Assembly: GCA_002842695.1 (NCBI GenBank) | Contig: PHDT01000005.1 | Location: 18,621 to 82,620 of the forward strand | Direction: 5' to 3' | Source: Bacteroidetes bacterium HGW-Bacteroidetes-10 | GTDB lineage: Bacteria; Bacteroidota; Bacteroidia; Bacteroidales; UBA932 | DNA length: 64,000 nucleotides | In this document: positions 35,052 to 44,416 of the stretch, piece after piece | How the letters are laid out: each line of letters opens with the position of its first letter | Position numbering within the stretch: the first letter of the stretch is position 1 | Made by a program: the position numbers and the translations under genes | The notes under the pieces: model-generated | What the model saw: the letters and a program-made list of their open reading frames with translations, nothing else | What the model was told of the DNA's origin: nothing | The model's database searches: none

Positions 35052-36596
35052 ATGACCGGAAGAACACGAGTTCGTTTTGCGCCAAGCCCTACAGGCCCTC
35101 TTCACATGGGGGGCGTGCGTACTGCTTTGTACAACTACCTTTATGCAAAACAGAGAGGGGGAGATTTTATTTTAAGAATTGAGGACACAGATTCTCAGAG
35201 ATTCGTACCCGGAGCAGAAGAGTACATTATCGAGGCTCTTGCCTGGTGCGGTATCTCTCCGGATGAAGGGGTGGAAAACGGGAAAATGGCAGAAACGCCA
35301 TCCGAAAAGCATCCGCACGCCCCCTACAGACAGTCTCAGAGAAAACCTCTGTACAGAAAATACGCCGAGCAACTTATTGAAAATGGGTTTGCATACTACG
35401 CATTCGACACATCAGAGGAGCTTGATGCATACAGGAAAGAGGCAGAAGCAGGCGGAGATACCTTTACCTACAACTATCAGGTAAGGGAGAAACTGGCAAC
35501 ATCACTTAAATTATCTCCCGCGGAGACAGCCGAAAGACTCTCTTCGGGCAACCACTGGGTTATAAGGTTCAAAATGCCTGTTGACAGAATCGTAAAAATG
35601 ACTGACCTTATAAGGGGAGATATTGAGGTCAACTCAAGCACCCTTGATGATAAGGTTCTGTGGAAAGCTGCAGATGAGCTGCCAACATATCACCTGGCCA
35701 ATATTGTGGATGATCACCTGATGGAGATAACCGATGTTATCCGCGGAGAAGAGTGGCTTCCCTCCCTCCCTCTCCACTATATGCTTTATGAAGCTTTCGG
35801 CTGGGCCGGTTCAAAGCCCAATTTTGCACACCTTTCACTTCTTCTCAAGCCTGACGGTAAAGGAAAACTGAGTAAACGCGACGGAGACAGACTTGGATTC
35901 CCGGTTTTCCCGCTGGAGTGGAAAAACAGCGAAGGCGAAATCTCAAGCGGTTATCGCGAAGAGGGATATTTCCCTGAAGCTTTTGTTAATCTGCTTGCGT
36001 TCCTGGGATGGAATCCAGGCACTGAAAAAGAGATCTTTACACTTGAAGAGCTCTCAGAGGCATTCTCACTTGACAGAGTTGTAAAATCAGGAGCAAAGTT
36101 TAATCCCGACAAGGCAAAATGGTTCAATCAGGAGTATCTCAGAATGAGGGATACCTCTGCTCTTGCAAATGAATTTGCGGCACTGCTTAACACAAAAGGT
36201 ATATCAAGACCAATTGCATATATTGAACAAGTTGTAGAGTTAATCAAAGAAAGAGCTCATTTTGTGAAGGATTTCTGGGAGCTCTCAGATTACTTTTTTA
36301 CAGCACCGGACACTTACGACCAGACAGTAAAAAACAAGTTCTGGAAGGAGGAGACCCCTTCTGTTCTTGAAAGTATTGCTAAAATGCTGGAATCTCTGGA
36401 ACCATTTACAAAAGAGAATATTGAGCATAGCCTCTCCCCTTTCATTAAAGAGAATGGATGGCAGATGGGTGCTGTAATGAATACGCTCAGGCTTGCCATG
36501 GTTGGAGCATCCAGGGGAGCCGGGGTTGCAGATATAATGGCACTTACAGGCAAACAGGAGACAATCTCCAGAATTGAAAAGCTTGCAAAAAGCTGA
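35052..36596 (+). CDS. gltX: Glutamyl-tRNA synthetase
   Basis: 514 residues, class I synthetase. RFAPSPTGPLHMGGVRTALY carries the HIGH-type motif (HMGG) near residue 18; KGKLSKRDGDRLGFPVFP carries the KMSKS-type motif (KLSKR). The insert after LSKRDGDRLGFPVFP is common in this phylum. It charges tRNA-Glu in the cytosol. It lies 9 bp after ftsZ and ends at a bidirectional terminator, so it is probably the last gene of the long dcw transcript. Confidence 0.97.
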   Translation: MTGRTRVRFAPSPTGPLHMGGVRTALYNYLYAKQRGGDFILRIEDTDSQRFVPGAEEYIIEALAWCGISPDEGVENGKMAETPSEKHPHAPYRQSQRKPLYRKYAEQLIENGFAYYAFDTSEELDAYRKEAEAGGDTFTYNYQVREKLATSLKLSPAETAERLSSGNHWVIRFKMPVDRIVKMTDLIRGDIEVNSSTLDDKVLWKAADELPTYHLANIVDDHLMEITDVIRGEEWLPSLPLHYMLYEAFGWAGSKPNFAHLSLLLKPDGKGKLSKRDGDRLGFPVFPLEWKNSEGEISSGYREEGYFPEAFVNLLAFLGWNPGTEKEIFTLEELSEAFSLDRVVKSGAKFNPDKAKWFNQEYLRMRDTSALANEFAALLNTKGISRPIAYIEQVVELIKERAHFVKDFWELSDYFFTAPDTYDQTVKNKFWKEETPSVLESIAKMLESLEPFTKENIEHSLSPFIKENGWQMGAVMNTLRLAMVGASRGAGVADIMALTGKQETISRIEKLAKS

Positions 36597-36639
36597 ATCT
36601 GAAAAGATAAAAGAATCCAACTGATTAAATATTAAACAA

Positions 36640-36674
36640 AAAACACCGGGGTTGCATGAACAGCTCCGGTGTTT
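36640..36674. terminator. Bidirectional terminator between gltX and galE
   Basis: AAAACACCGG pairs with CCGGTGTTTT around a loop of about 15 nt, with A-rich sequence on the left and T-rich on the right. It can end gltX transcription on the plus strand and galE transcription on the minus strand. Confidence 0.8.
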
Positions 36675-36692
36675 TACTTTTATGTCAGATTG

Positions 36693-37739
36693 CTATTTAG
36701 ATCTTATTTTTTTCTCCCATTTCCAGGCAGACCTGAAAACCTCGTCCAGAGGTGTATCAGCACTCCATCCCAGAACAGCGTTGGCTTTCGAAGGATCTGC
36801 CCATACTTGCTCCACATCTCCTGCCCTTCTTCCTGCAATCCTGTAGTTTACATCTACTCCTGTAGCCTCCTTGAACATATTCACAACTTCAAGAACAGAT
36901 AACCCGCGACCTGTACCCAGGTTGAAATACTCAATATTACCATCCATTTCATCTGCCTTTTCGAGCATTCTGTCAACTGCCTTTACATGGGCCTTTGCCA
37001 GGTCACATACATAAATATAGTCGCGAATGCATGAACCGTCAGGAGTGTTGTAATCATTTCCGAATACACTCAGATGATCACGCAGTCCAATTGCTGTCTG
37101 AGTAACAAAAGGAAGAAGATTCTGAGGAACGCCTCTTGGCAACTCCCCAATCTGAGCAGAGGGATGGGCTCCTACGGGATTAAAATATCTGAGTGCAATC
37201 ACTTTAAGAGCACCATTCAGGGCCAGGGCAGCATCAGCAAGAATCTCTTCACTCATCTGCTTTGTTTTTCCGTAAGGAGAGGTAGCCGGTTGCAGCGGGG
37301 CCGATTCACTTACAGGAAGATGCTCCGGTTTAGGCTGACCATATACAGTGCATGAGGATGAGAAAACCACAGATCCCCTCCTGCCGCCTGCGCTCATTTC
37401 CGACAGCAGACACAACAGTGATGAGAGATTGTTATGATAGTACTCCAGCGGTTTTTCCACACTCTCTCCCACAGCCTTATATGCTGCAAAATGTATTGCG
37501 GCCGAAATATCAGGGTGTTTCGCAAACAACACTCTCATGTGATCCTTGTCTGCACAGTCAAGTTCAAGAAACGTAATCTTTTTACCAAGAATACTCTCAA
37601 TATTATCAATGACTTCGGGAGTTGAGTTTGAAAAATTATCAACCACAACAACTTCATACCCGGCGGCATCCAGTTCAACAACTGTATGTGACCCGATGTA
37701 TCCTGTTCCTCCTGTAACCAGAATTTTTGCCTTTTTCAT
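36693..37739 (-). CDS. galE: UDP-glucose 4-epimerase
   Basis: 348 residues, extended short-chain dehydrogenase. NAD-binding loop ILVTGGTGYIGSHTVVEL at the N-terminus, VFSSSCTVYGQPKPEHLPVSE with the catalytic Ser region, SPYGKTKQMSEEIL with the YxxxK pair, and RYFNPVGAHPS. It interconverts UDP-glucose and UDP-galactose (and possibly the N-acetyl forms) to supply surface-polysaccharide precursors. It abuts the upstream aminotransferase gene with no gap, so the two form an operon. Confidence 0.95.
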   Translation of the reverse strand: MKKAKILVTGGTGYIGSHTVVELDAAGYEVVVVDNFSNSTPEVIDNIESILGKKITFLELDCADKDHMRVLFAKHPDISAAIHFAAYKAVGESVEKPLEYYHNNLSSLLCLLSEMSAGGRRGSVVFSSSCTVYGQPKPEHLPVSESAPLQPATSPYGKTKQMSEEILADAALALNGALKVIALRYFNPVGAHPSAQIGELPRGVPQNLLPFVTQTAIGLRDHLSVFGNDYNTPDGSCIRDYIYVCDLAKAHVKAVDRMLEKADEMDGNIEYFNLGTGRGLSVLEVVNMFKEATGVDVNYRIAGRRAGDVEQVWADPSKANAVLGWSADTPLDEVFRSAWKWEKKIRSK

Positions 37740-38867
37740 CTATTTGTTTCCTGCTATAAAGCTTTTAATTGTTTCTGCAATATATTTCTGCTCTTCAAAG
37801 GTGAGCTCTGTATGCATCGGTAGTGAGAGCACCTCCCTTGCAAGCCGTACGGATACATCTGTTGAAGATCTTTTAACAACCCTCTCTCTGAAAGCGGGCT
37901 GAGCTTCAATTGGATGAGGATAGTATACCATTGAAGGAATTCCCTTTGAGGCAAGATAAGCTTTCAAAGCATCCCTCTCCCTGTACTGTATGGTAAACTG
38001 GTGATATACATGCGTAGAAAAGGACTCCTCAAACGGAAGTGTTATCTCCTCCACATCTGCAAGCATCTCTCTGTATCTTGAAGCGGCCTCCTGCCTTGCG
38101 GCAGTATAAGTGTCAAGTCTTGACAGCTTTACCCTCAGAACAGCTGCCTGAATAGTGTCAAGTCGCGAGTTGCAACCTACAATATCGTGCCTGTACTTCT
38201 CTTTCTGACCATGGTTGGCAATCATTTTAAGTCTCTCTGCAAGATATGCATTCGAAGAGAAGATTGCCCCCCCGTCTCCGTAACACCCAAGGTTTTTTGA
38301 TGGAAAAAATGATGTGCACCCAATATCCCCTATTGTTCCGCAGCTTTTGCTCTCCCCGTTTGAAAAATGAAATTTTGCACCCAAAGCCTGAGCATTATCC
38401 TCAATTACTTTAAGGCCCAGTTTCTGAGCAGCTGCCATCACACCCGCCATATCTGCAGAGTGACCAAAGAGATGGACAGGCATTACGGCCCTTGTCTTTT
38501 CTGAAACAACTTTCTCAATCTCTTCCGGATTAATGTTGAAATTTTTTGGAGATACATCTGCCAGAACCGGAACAAGTCCCAGAAGTGCGACTACCTCTGC
38601 AGTGGCAGCGTAGGTAAATGCAGGCAGAATTACTTCATCGCCGGGCTTAAGCTCCAGGGCCATGAGCGCAATCTGAAGTGCATCGGTGCCATTGGCACAC
38701 GGGATAACATATTTACCTCCAAGATATGACCCCAGCTCTCCGGCAAACTTATCAACTTCACTGCCGTTAATGAAGTGAGCTTCCTCAATCACTGATGCAA
38801 CGGCATTGTCAATCTCATCCTTAATATTGCGGTACTGACCCCTGAGGTCCAACATCTGAATGTTCAT
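37740..38867 (-). CDS. DegT/DnrJ/EryC1/StrS-family sugar aminotransferase
   Basis: 375 residues from the ATG at 38867 (MNIQMLDLRGQYRNIKDEID); the longer frame to 38966 would run through the promoter. PLP-enzyme motifs: PCANGTDALQIALMAL, LPAFTYAATAEVVALLG, EDNAQALGAKF, and the PLP Lys in TSFFPSKNLGCYGDGGAI. Family members transaminate a keto-sugar nucleotide, as in WbpE- or PglE-like steps of surface-glycan synthesis. The exact sugar is unknown. It is cotranscribed with galE, supporting a role in nucleotide-sugar metabolism. Confidence 0.9.
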   Translation of the reverse strand: MNIQMLDLRGQYRNIKDEIDNAVASVIEEAHFINGSEVDKFAGELGSYLGGKYVIPCANGTDALQIALMALELKPGDEVILPAFTYAATAEVVALLGLVPVLADVSPKNFNINPEEIEKVVSEKTRAVMPVHLFGHSADMAGVMAAAQKLGLKVIEDNAQALGAKFHFSNGESKSCGTIGDIGCTSFFPSKNLGCYGDGGAIFSSNAYLAERLKMIANHGQKEKYRHDIVGCNSRLDTIQAAVLRVKLSRLDTYTAARQEAASRYREMLADVEEITLPFEESFSTHVYHQFTIQYRERDALKAYLASKGIPSMVYYPHPIEAQPAFRERVVKRSSTDVSVRLAREVLSLPMHTELTFEEQKYIAETIKSFIAGNK

Positions 38868-38887
38868 ATAATCGGTTGTTTGGACAA

Positions 38888-38917
38888 CAAATGTAGTAAA
38901 TATCCTCCTTGAGCCAA
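38888..38917 (-). promoter_or_regulatory. Promoter of the aminotransferase-galE operon
   Basis: On the minus strand, TTGG (38914-38917), an 18-bp spacer and TACATTTG (38888-38895) match the -33/-7 consensus. It overlaps the divergent rpiB promoter region. Confidence 0.65.
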
Positions 38918-38938
38918 TAAAATAAAATGTTAACTTTG
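38908..38938 (+). promoter_or_regulatory. Promoter of the rpiB operon
   Basis: CTTG at 38908-38911, a 19-bp spacer and TAACTTTG at 38931-38938. The -7 box ends 5 nt before the ATG at 38944, so a leaderless transcript is expected. Confidence 0.65.
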
Positions 38939-38943
38939 CCGCC

Positions 38944-39390
38944 ATGAATAAACTGACAAAAAGCATAGGAATTGCATCCGATCATGCCGGATACGAACTC
39001 AAGGAGCTGCTCAAAAAAGAGCTGGCTGCCAGAGGATATACAGTTGAAGATTTTGGAACTCACTCTGCTGAAAGCATGGACTACCCAGATGTAGCCCACC
39101 CGCTTGCATCTGCTGTGGAGAGCGGTAAGCTTCCGCAAGGCATTGCCATATGCGGCTCCGGCAACGGAATAAGCATGACTGTAAACAAACATGCTGGAAT
39201 CAGGGCAGCACTATGCTGGACTCCGGAGCTGGCAAAGCTTGCCAGAAACCATAATGATGCAAACATCCTTTCACTTCCGGCACGTTTTATCTCGGAAGAA
39301 ATGGCTAAAGAGATTCTTGAGGCATTTCTCACATCTGAATTTGAAGGCGGCAGACATGCAAACAGGGTTAATAAAATCGGGTGCCGATGA
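38944..39390 (+). CDS. rpiB: Ribose-5-phosphate isomerase B
   Basis: 148 residues, the usual RpiB/LacAB length. IGIASDHAGYELKELLKK at the N-terminus, the pentose-phosphate site GTHSAESMDYPDVAHPLA, and the active-site segment GIAICGSGNGISMTVNKH. The catalytic base is normally Cys at the start of CGSGNG, present here. It interconverts ribose 5-phosphate and ribulose 5-phosphate. It overlaps truB by 4 bp. Confidence 0.96.
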   Translation: MNKLTKSIGIASDHAGYELKELLKKELAARGYTVEDFGTHSAESMDYPDVAHPLASAVESGKLPQGIAICGSGNGISMTVNKHAGIRAALCWTPELAKLARNHNDANILSLPARFISEEMAKEILEAFLTSEFEGGRHANRVNKIGCR

Positions 39391-40136
39391 CCAGTAACAA
39401 AACCTATCTGATTCTTGATAAAACATCGCTCCCGGTAACTCCGTCAAGAGATCTGGAATCATATCCGGGCGGTATCGTGCTGGTGCTTGACAAACCATTG
39501 CACTGGACCTCTGCAGATGCAGTACGAAAGATCAAATTCCGCCTCCAGAGATACTTCAATCTGAAGAATATCAAGGTAGGTCATGCCGGCACACTAGACC
39601 CGCTTGCAACAGGTGTTCTGCTTATATGCATAGGCAAGGCAACACGTTCTGCAGAATCAATTCAGGCAGAGAGAAAAGAGTATATAGCCGATATCCGTTT
39701 TGGAGCCACCACACCATCTTATGACCTGGAAAAGGAGATTGACCAGACCTATCCTCACGAACATATTACTAAGGAGCTGATTGAAAGCCTGCTTGATGGA
39801 ATGAAGGGTGAAATTGACCAGATACCTCCTGTATTTTCTGCCAAGCTGATTGACGGCAAAAGGGCATATGAACTGGCCCGTGCGGGAAAGGAGACAGAGA
39901 TGAAGCCATCCAGGATCTCAATATATGACCTTCAGGTTATCAACTGGCAAATTCCGGATCTGAAAATCGCCATCAGCTGCAGTAAAGGAACCTATATAAG
40001 ATCATTTGCAAGAGATATTGGAGTTGCTGCCCAAAGCGGAGCCCACCTCTCAGGTCTGATACGAAGTGCCTCGGGATGCTTCAGGGTTGAAAATGGCTTA
40101 TCGATGGCAGATGTTGAAGAAATCTTCAAAATCTGA
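39387..40136 (+). CDS. truB: tRNA pseudouridine(55) synthase
   Basis: 249 residues from the ATG at 39387. The TruB signature is VGHAGTLDPLATGVLLICIG, with the catalytic Asp in GTLDP. Flanking motifs are VLDKPLHWTSADAVRKIK, IPPVFSAKLIDGKRAYELAR and CSKGTYIRSFARDIG. It makes pseudouridine 55 in the T-loop of tRNAs. The start lies within the rpiB stop (ATGA); the GTG at 39381 is a less likely alternative. Confidence 0.96.
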   Translation: MTSNKTYLILDKTSLPVTPSRDLESYPGGIVLVLDKPLHWTSADAVRKIKFRLQRYFNLKNIKVGHAGTLDPLATGVLLICIGKATRSAESIQAERKEYIADIRFGATTPSYDLEKEIDQTYPHEHITKELIESLLDGMKGEIDQIPPVFSAKLIDGKRAYELARAGKETEMKPSRISIYDLQVINWQIPDLKIAISCSKGTYIRSFARDIGVAAQSGAHLSGLIRSASGCFRVENGLSMADVEEIFKI

Positions 40137-40215
40137 AAAATATTTCAAATAATTGAAACATTTGTGACAAAAATGCGTATAAGAAAGAGTCGTCAACTTT
40201 TTATAAAACGCATAT

Positions 40216-41265
40216 ATGAAATTATCGCAGTTCAACTACAACCTTCCAGCAGATACAATTGCCAAATATCCCGCCAAATACAGGGATGAATCTAAACTTC
40301 TCGTTTTGCACCGCAAAACAGGTGAGATTGAGCATAAGAACTTCAAGGACATCCTTGAATACTGCCAGGAGGAGGATGTATTCATCTTCAACAACACAAA
40401 GGTATTTCCTGCCAGACTTTATGGAAACAAGGAAAAAACCGGCGCAGAGATTGAGGTATTCCTTCTCAGGGAATTAAACAGCGAACAGAAACTTTGGGAC
40501 GTACTTGTAGATCCTGCAAGAAAAATCCGTATAGGCAACAAACTATACTTCGGGGAGAATGACAGTCTGGTTGCTGAGGTTATCGACAATACAACTTCAA
40601 GGGGCAGAACTTTAAGATTCCTTTTTGACGGAACTCACGACGAGTTTAAGGCAACATTGTTCCGCCTGGGAGAAATGCCCATTCCTAAATGGATCCGCTC
40701 TAAGGCAGAAAACATAGACACAGAAAGATATCAGACCATATATGCCCAGCATGAGGGAGCGGTAGCAGCACCTGCTGCCGGACTTCACTTTAGCAGAGAG
40801 CTTATGAAGAGAATGGAAATAAGGGGTATTAATACTACCGAGATTACTCTTCACATGGGTCTTGGTCACTTCCGCACCGTAGATGTAGAGGACCTTTCAA
40901 AACACAAGATGGACTCTGAACAGATGAACATCTCTGCAGAGTCTGCAAACGAAATCAACAAAGCCAAAGAGAAGGGAAGAAAAGTATTTGCCGTTGGAAT
41001 TACAGTATTAAGAGCTGTTGAGACTTCTGTAACAACTCAGAGTAAAATTAAACCTTACTCAGGCTGGACCAATAAATTTATTTTCCCTCCTTACAGCTTC
41101 TCAATCCCTGATGCGCTTATTTCAAACTTTCACCTCCCTCAGTCTACAATGCTAATGACAGTTGCAGCATTCGGGGGTTATGACAATGTTATGAGAGCGT
41201 ATAATGTAGCAATAAAAGAGGGCTACAAATTTGGAACTTACGGTGATGCGATGCTCATAATCTGA
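40216..41265 (+). CDS. queA: S-adenosylmethionine:tRNA ribosyltransferase-isomerase
   Basis: 349 residues, the normal QueA length. It starts [20 protein letters not shown]; further motifs include [41 protein letters not shown] and [20 protein letters not shown]. It transfers and isomerises the ribose of SAM onto 7-aminomethyl-7-deazaguanine in tRNA, forming epoxyqueuosine. The 79-bp gap after truB contains no clear promoter, so it may be read from the rpiB promoter. Confidence 0.97.
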   Translation: MKLSQFNYNLPADTIAKYPAKYRDESKLLVLHRKTGEIEHKNFKDILEYCQEEDVFIFNNTKVFPARLYGNKEKTGAEIEVFLLRELNSEQKLWDVLVDPARKIRIGNKLYFGENDSLVAEVIDNTTSRGRTLRFLFDGTHDEFKATLFRLGEMPIPKWIRSKAENIDTERYQTIYAQHEGAVAAPAAGLHFSRELMKRMEIRGINTTEITLHMGLGHFRTVDVEDLSKHKMDSEQMNISAESANEINKAKEKGRKVFAVGITVLRAVETSVTTQSKIKPYSGWTNKFIFPPYSFSIPDALISNFHLPQSTMLMTVAAFGGYDNVMRAYNVAIKEGYKFGTYGDAMLII

Positions 41266-41325
41266 TAAATCTGCAGAAATTCAGAATTCTGGATTTAATT
41301 TCCCTGATTCTGTATTTTTTCTGAC

Positions 41326-41380
41326 AATCATCGGGATACTTGATTTTATCTTTGAGATAAAAACATGTATCCCGATGATT
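41326..41380. promoter_or_regulatory. 55-bp composite palindrome around the dprA promoter and start codon
   Basis: A perfect 14-bp inverted repeat (AATCATCGGGATAC at 41326-41339, GTATCCCGATGATT at 41367-41380) encloses a second perfect 7-bp inverted repeat (TTTTATC 41344-41350, GATAAAA 41356-41362). Both are centred on 41353, with 4-nt unpaired stretches between outer and inner arms and a 5-nt tip. The dprA -7 box is in the centre, and the right arm contains the G of the start codon and codons 2-5. Confidence 0.85.
41347..41354 (+). promoter_or_regulatory. -7 box of dprA
   Basis: TATCTTTG, a perfect TAnnTTTG match, ends 10 nt before the dprA ATG at 41365. It lies at the exact centre of the composite palindrome; the expected -33 position falls in the left outer arm. 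Confidence 0.65.
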
Positions 41381-42474
41381 TATTATATGATATAGCGCTG
41401 AGCAAAATTTTCAGATACAGGGTGAACATTCCGGTCTCAATTATTGATAATCTTGGCTCGGCAAAGGCTCTCTTTGAAATGAACAGGGAGATGCTTGGAG
41501 AGATTTTTAACCCTGGTCAGGTCTGTATTGATGAAATACTCAATCACAAGAATCTTGAAGAGGCGTCGGCAGAAATTGAGTGGTGCAGGGAGAAGGGAAT
41601 CCGCATTCATCACCGGGATGATGAGGATTTTCCGCCAAAGCTCAGAAACTGCCCCGATGCTCCTGTTGTCTTCTTTTCTTTCGGAAACTGCAGTTTAAAC
41701 ACAGAGAAAATTGTTTCTGTAGTAGGTACCAGACTTGCATCTTCATACGGAGAGAATAGCTGCCGTAAAATTATCGGAGAGCTCTCTCAGTCTGGTTTAA
41801 AACCCGTAATTGCAAGCGGACTTGCATTTGGTATAGACATCACGGCACATCTTGCTGCTCTGGACTCCGGTCTTGACACAATTGCCGTTCTGGCAAATCC
41901 TCTTGACAGGATTTATCCGGTATCTCACACCTCTCATGCCAGGCGGATAGTTAAACAGGGTGCTCTCATTACAGAGTTTGCCAGAGGCAGTGAGTCATTC
42001 AAGATAAACTTTGTTCAGAGAAACAGACTTATTGCTGGAATTGCATCGGCAACCATAGTTGTTGAATCAAGGGCAAGAGGAGGCGCTTTGATAACTGCAG
42101 AACTTGCACATTCATACTCCAGGGAGGTCTTTGCCGTACCGGGAAGGATATCTGATTTGCGCTCCGAAGGATGCAACAATCTGGTAGCAAAGAATATTGC
42201 CACTATTTACACATCTGTTGATGAACTTCTTGCCTCTCTTGGATGGGACAGAGAGAAGCCGGCTGGTGAGACGGACGAGAGGAAATTGTTTTACGAGGGC
42301 GACCCGGACAAAGAAAAAATATTAGTAGCTTTGAGGCTGAATCCAGAACTGAATATCGATGAGTTACACGGAATTACGGGGCAGAAAATTCATGAGCTTA
42401 CAGCAAGACTGCTTGAGCTTGAAATTGAAGGTTATCTCTGCTCCCTGCCCGGAAACCGGTATTCGGTGGTTTAA
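41365..42474 (+). CDS. dprA: DNA-processing protein DprA
   Basis: 369 residues. A helical N-terminal domain (about 1-65) is followed by the Rossmann domain with KIVSVVGTRLASSYGE, PVIASGLAFGIDITAHLAAL, DRIYPVSHTSHARRI, GALITEFARGS, NFVQRNRLIAGIASATIVVES and AVPGRISDLRSEGCNNLVA. A C-terminal winged-helix-like domain (about 300-369) completes it. DprA loads RecA onto incoming single-stranded DNA in natural transformation. The start is fixed by the nearby promoter. It leads tatD and ansA (12- and 14-bp gaps). Confidence 0.96.
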   Translation: MYPDDLLYDIALSKIFRYRVNIPVSIIDNLGSAKALFEMNREMLGEIFNPGQVCIDEILNHKNLEEASAEIEWCREKGIRIHHRDDEDFPPKLRNCPDAPVVFFSFGNCSLNTEKIVSVVGTRLASSYGENSCRKIIGELSQSGLKPVIASGLAFGIDITAHLAALDSGLDTIAVLANPLDRIYPVSHTSHARRIVKQGALITEFARGSESFKINFVQRNRLIAGIASATIVVESRARGGALITAELAHSYSREVFAVPGRISDLRSEGCNNLVAKNIATIYTSVDELLASLGWDREKPAGETDERKLFYEGDPDKEKILVALRLNPELNIDELHGITGQKIHELTARLLELEIEGYLCSLPGNRYSVV

Positions 42475-42486
42475 CCAAAGCTGTAA

Positions 42487-43263
42487 ATGTCTGCATTAAT
42501 TGATACCCACACACATCTCTACGACGAAGCATTCAGTGAAGACCTGAAAGAGGTTGCCGCCAGGGCAAAAGAGGCAGGTGTAGCTGCCTGCGTACTGCCA
42601 GCAATTGACAGCAGTTGTCACTCAAGGCTTCTTGAGTGCGCCGGCTCGATGCCCGGCTTTCTCTATCCCTGCGTTGGTCTGCATCCAACATCTGTGGGAA
42701 GCGACTGGGAGAGTGAACTGAACTTTGTTATTGAAGAGAGCAGCAGAAGAAAGTATTATGCCGTTGGGGAAATTGGCATGGACGGCTACTGGTCACGGGA
42801 GTTCATGAAAGAACAGGCTCACGTATTTAACAAGCAGCTGGAGCTGGCATCTTCAATGGATTTGCCAGTAATAATCCACTCCAGGGATTCATTTGAAGAG
42901 ATCTTTGAAGTTCTGGAAAAATGCAGGCACCTTAACTTAAGGGGTGTCTTCCATGCCTTCTCAGGGAGTATTGAGACATTCCGCAGAATCAGCAAATACG
43001 GTAACTTTAAAATTGGGATAGGCGGAGTTGTCACCTTCAAAAACGCACATGTTGCTAAAACAGTTAAGGAGGCAGGTCTTGAAAACATCATTCTTGAGAC
43101 AGATTCTCCATGGCTGACTCCGGCTCCTTTCAGGGGAAAACGCAACGAACCGGCCTATGTTGCCATAGTTGCCGGCAAGCTGGCAGAGATATTTGAGGTT
43201 TCTGAGGAGGAAATCGCAGCAACTTCTACTGCAAATGCCGTAAAATTGTTTAATTTGCATTAG
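42487..43263 (+). CDS. TatD-family metal-dependent hydrolase (DNase)
   Basis: 258 residues, TIM-barrel amidohydrolase fold. LIDTHTHLYDEAF (HxH metal site), CVGLHPTSV, VGEIGMDGYWS, IIHSRDSFEE, FHAFSGS and LETDSPWLTPAPFRGKRNEP are the TatD signatures in order. TatD proteins act as 3'-5' exonucleases on DNA in the cytosol. It sits between dprA and ansA, probably co-transcribed with both. Confidence 0.93.
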   Translation: MSALIDTHTHLYDEAFSEDLKEVAARAKEAGVAACVLPAIDSSCHSRLLECAGSMPGFLYPCVGLHPTSVGSDWESELNFVIEESSRRKYYAVGEIGMDGYWSREFMKEQAHVFNKQLELASSMDLPVIIHSRDSFEEIFEVLEKCRHLNLRGVFHAFSGSIETFRRISKYGNFKIGIGGVVTFKNAHVAKTVKEAGLENIILETDSPWLTPAPFRGKRNEPAYVAIVAGKLAEIFEVSEEEIAATSTANAVKLFNLH

Positions 43264-43277
43264 AAATCATTTACACT

Positions 43278-44312
43278 ATGAATTCATCCATACTCCTAAT
43301 ATATACCGGAGGCACAATAGGCATGAAACAAGATCCGGAAACCGGAGCTCTTATGCCATTTAATTTCAATCAGATACTCGATGAGGTCCCTGAATTGAAA
43401 AAATTCGGATATAAAATAGACACTTACTCCTTCGAGCCACCCATTGACTCTTCCGATATCCAGACAGGATTCTGGATTGAGATAGCCAGACTAATAGAAA
43501 GTCACTACGATAATTATGATGGCTTTGTGATCCTTCATGGCACTGATACTATGTCATATTCTGCATCTGCACTTAGCTTCATGCTTGAAAATCTCAGAAA
43601 ACCCGTAATTTTCACAGGCAGTCAGCTTCCCATAGGGATGCTCCGCACGGACGGAAAGGAGAATCTCATATCTTCAATAGAAATCGCTGCTGCAAAAGAT
43701 GAAAAAGGAGATGCAATGGTCCCGGAGGTTTGCGTCTATTTCGAGAGTCAGCTTTACAGGGGTAACAGAACTACAAAATACAATGCAGAAAATTTCAGGG
43801 CATTCCGTTCGGCAAACTATCCTGTACTGGCAGAGTCCGGCATTCATATAAGATATAACAGGTCGTCCATAAGCTATCCGGAAAGTAAAAAGGCAAATCT
43901 TAAGGTAAATGATAAACTGGATACTTCTGTAGCAATTCTTAAGATATTCCCCGGAATCACAGAGCAATTCGTTGAGTCTTTTCTTAACATGAAGGGTCTC
44001 AGAGCTATAATACTTGAAACTTATGGTTCAGGGAACGCTCCAACTGCCAGCTGGTTTATTAATTCACTCAGGAAAGCAATTGACCGAGGGTTAATAATTT
44101 TAAATGTATCACAGTGCCATGCAGGCAAGGTTGACATGGACGCATACTCAACCGGTATACTTCTCAAGAAGATAGGGGTAGTGAGCGGTTTTGACAGTAC
44201 CACAGAGGCTGCTTTAACCAAATTATTTTTTTTACTGGGACATGAAACAGAAACTCAAGTTGTTAAAAATATCCTGGTAGAAAATTTGAGAGGGGAAATT
44301 ACAATCAATTAG
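43278..44312 (+). CDS. ansA: Type I (cytosolic) L-asparaginase
   Basis: 344 residues, no signal peptide. First Thr motif LLIYTGGTIGMKQD near residue 10, second motif FVILHGTDTMSYSASALSFML near 90 with the catalytic Thr-Asp pair, and FTGSQLPIG. It hydrolyses L-asparagine to aspartate and ammonia. The lack of a signal and the YTGGTIGM start fit type I rather than the periplasmic type II. It is last in the dprA-tatD-ansA run. Confidence 0.93.
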   Translation: MNSSILLIYTGGTIGMKQDPETGALMPFNFNQILDEVPELKKFGYKIDTYSFEPPIDSSDIQTGFWIEIARLIESHYDNYDGFVILHGTDTMSYSASALSFMLENLRKPVIFTGSQLPIGMLRTDGKENLISSIEIAAAKDEKGDAMVPEVCVYFESQLYRGNRTTKYNAENFRAFRSANYPVLAESGIHIRYNRSSISYPESKKANLKVNDKLDTSVAILKIFPGITEQFVESFLNMKGLRAIILETYGSGNAPTASWFINSLRKAIDRGLIILNVSQCHAGKVDMDAYSTGILLKKIGVVSGFDSTTEAALTKLFFLLGHETETQVVKNILVENLRGEITIN

Positions 44313-44416
44313 TGCGAATTAAAAAAATCTTTTTAAATTGCACGATATTTGACGATAATAGAAAACAAATAACTATTTAAAATACATTGTTTAATACTTT
44401 AATCATTCAAAAATTT

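Noticed and set aside
40172..40213. Possible hairpin (ATGCGT with ACGCAT) upstream of queA
   Set aside because: Only six base pairs are perfect, the loop is about 30 nt, and no known queuosine-related riboswitch features were seen.
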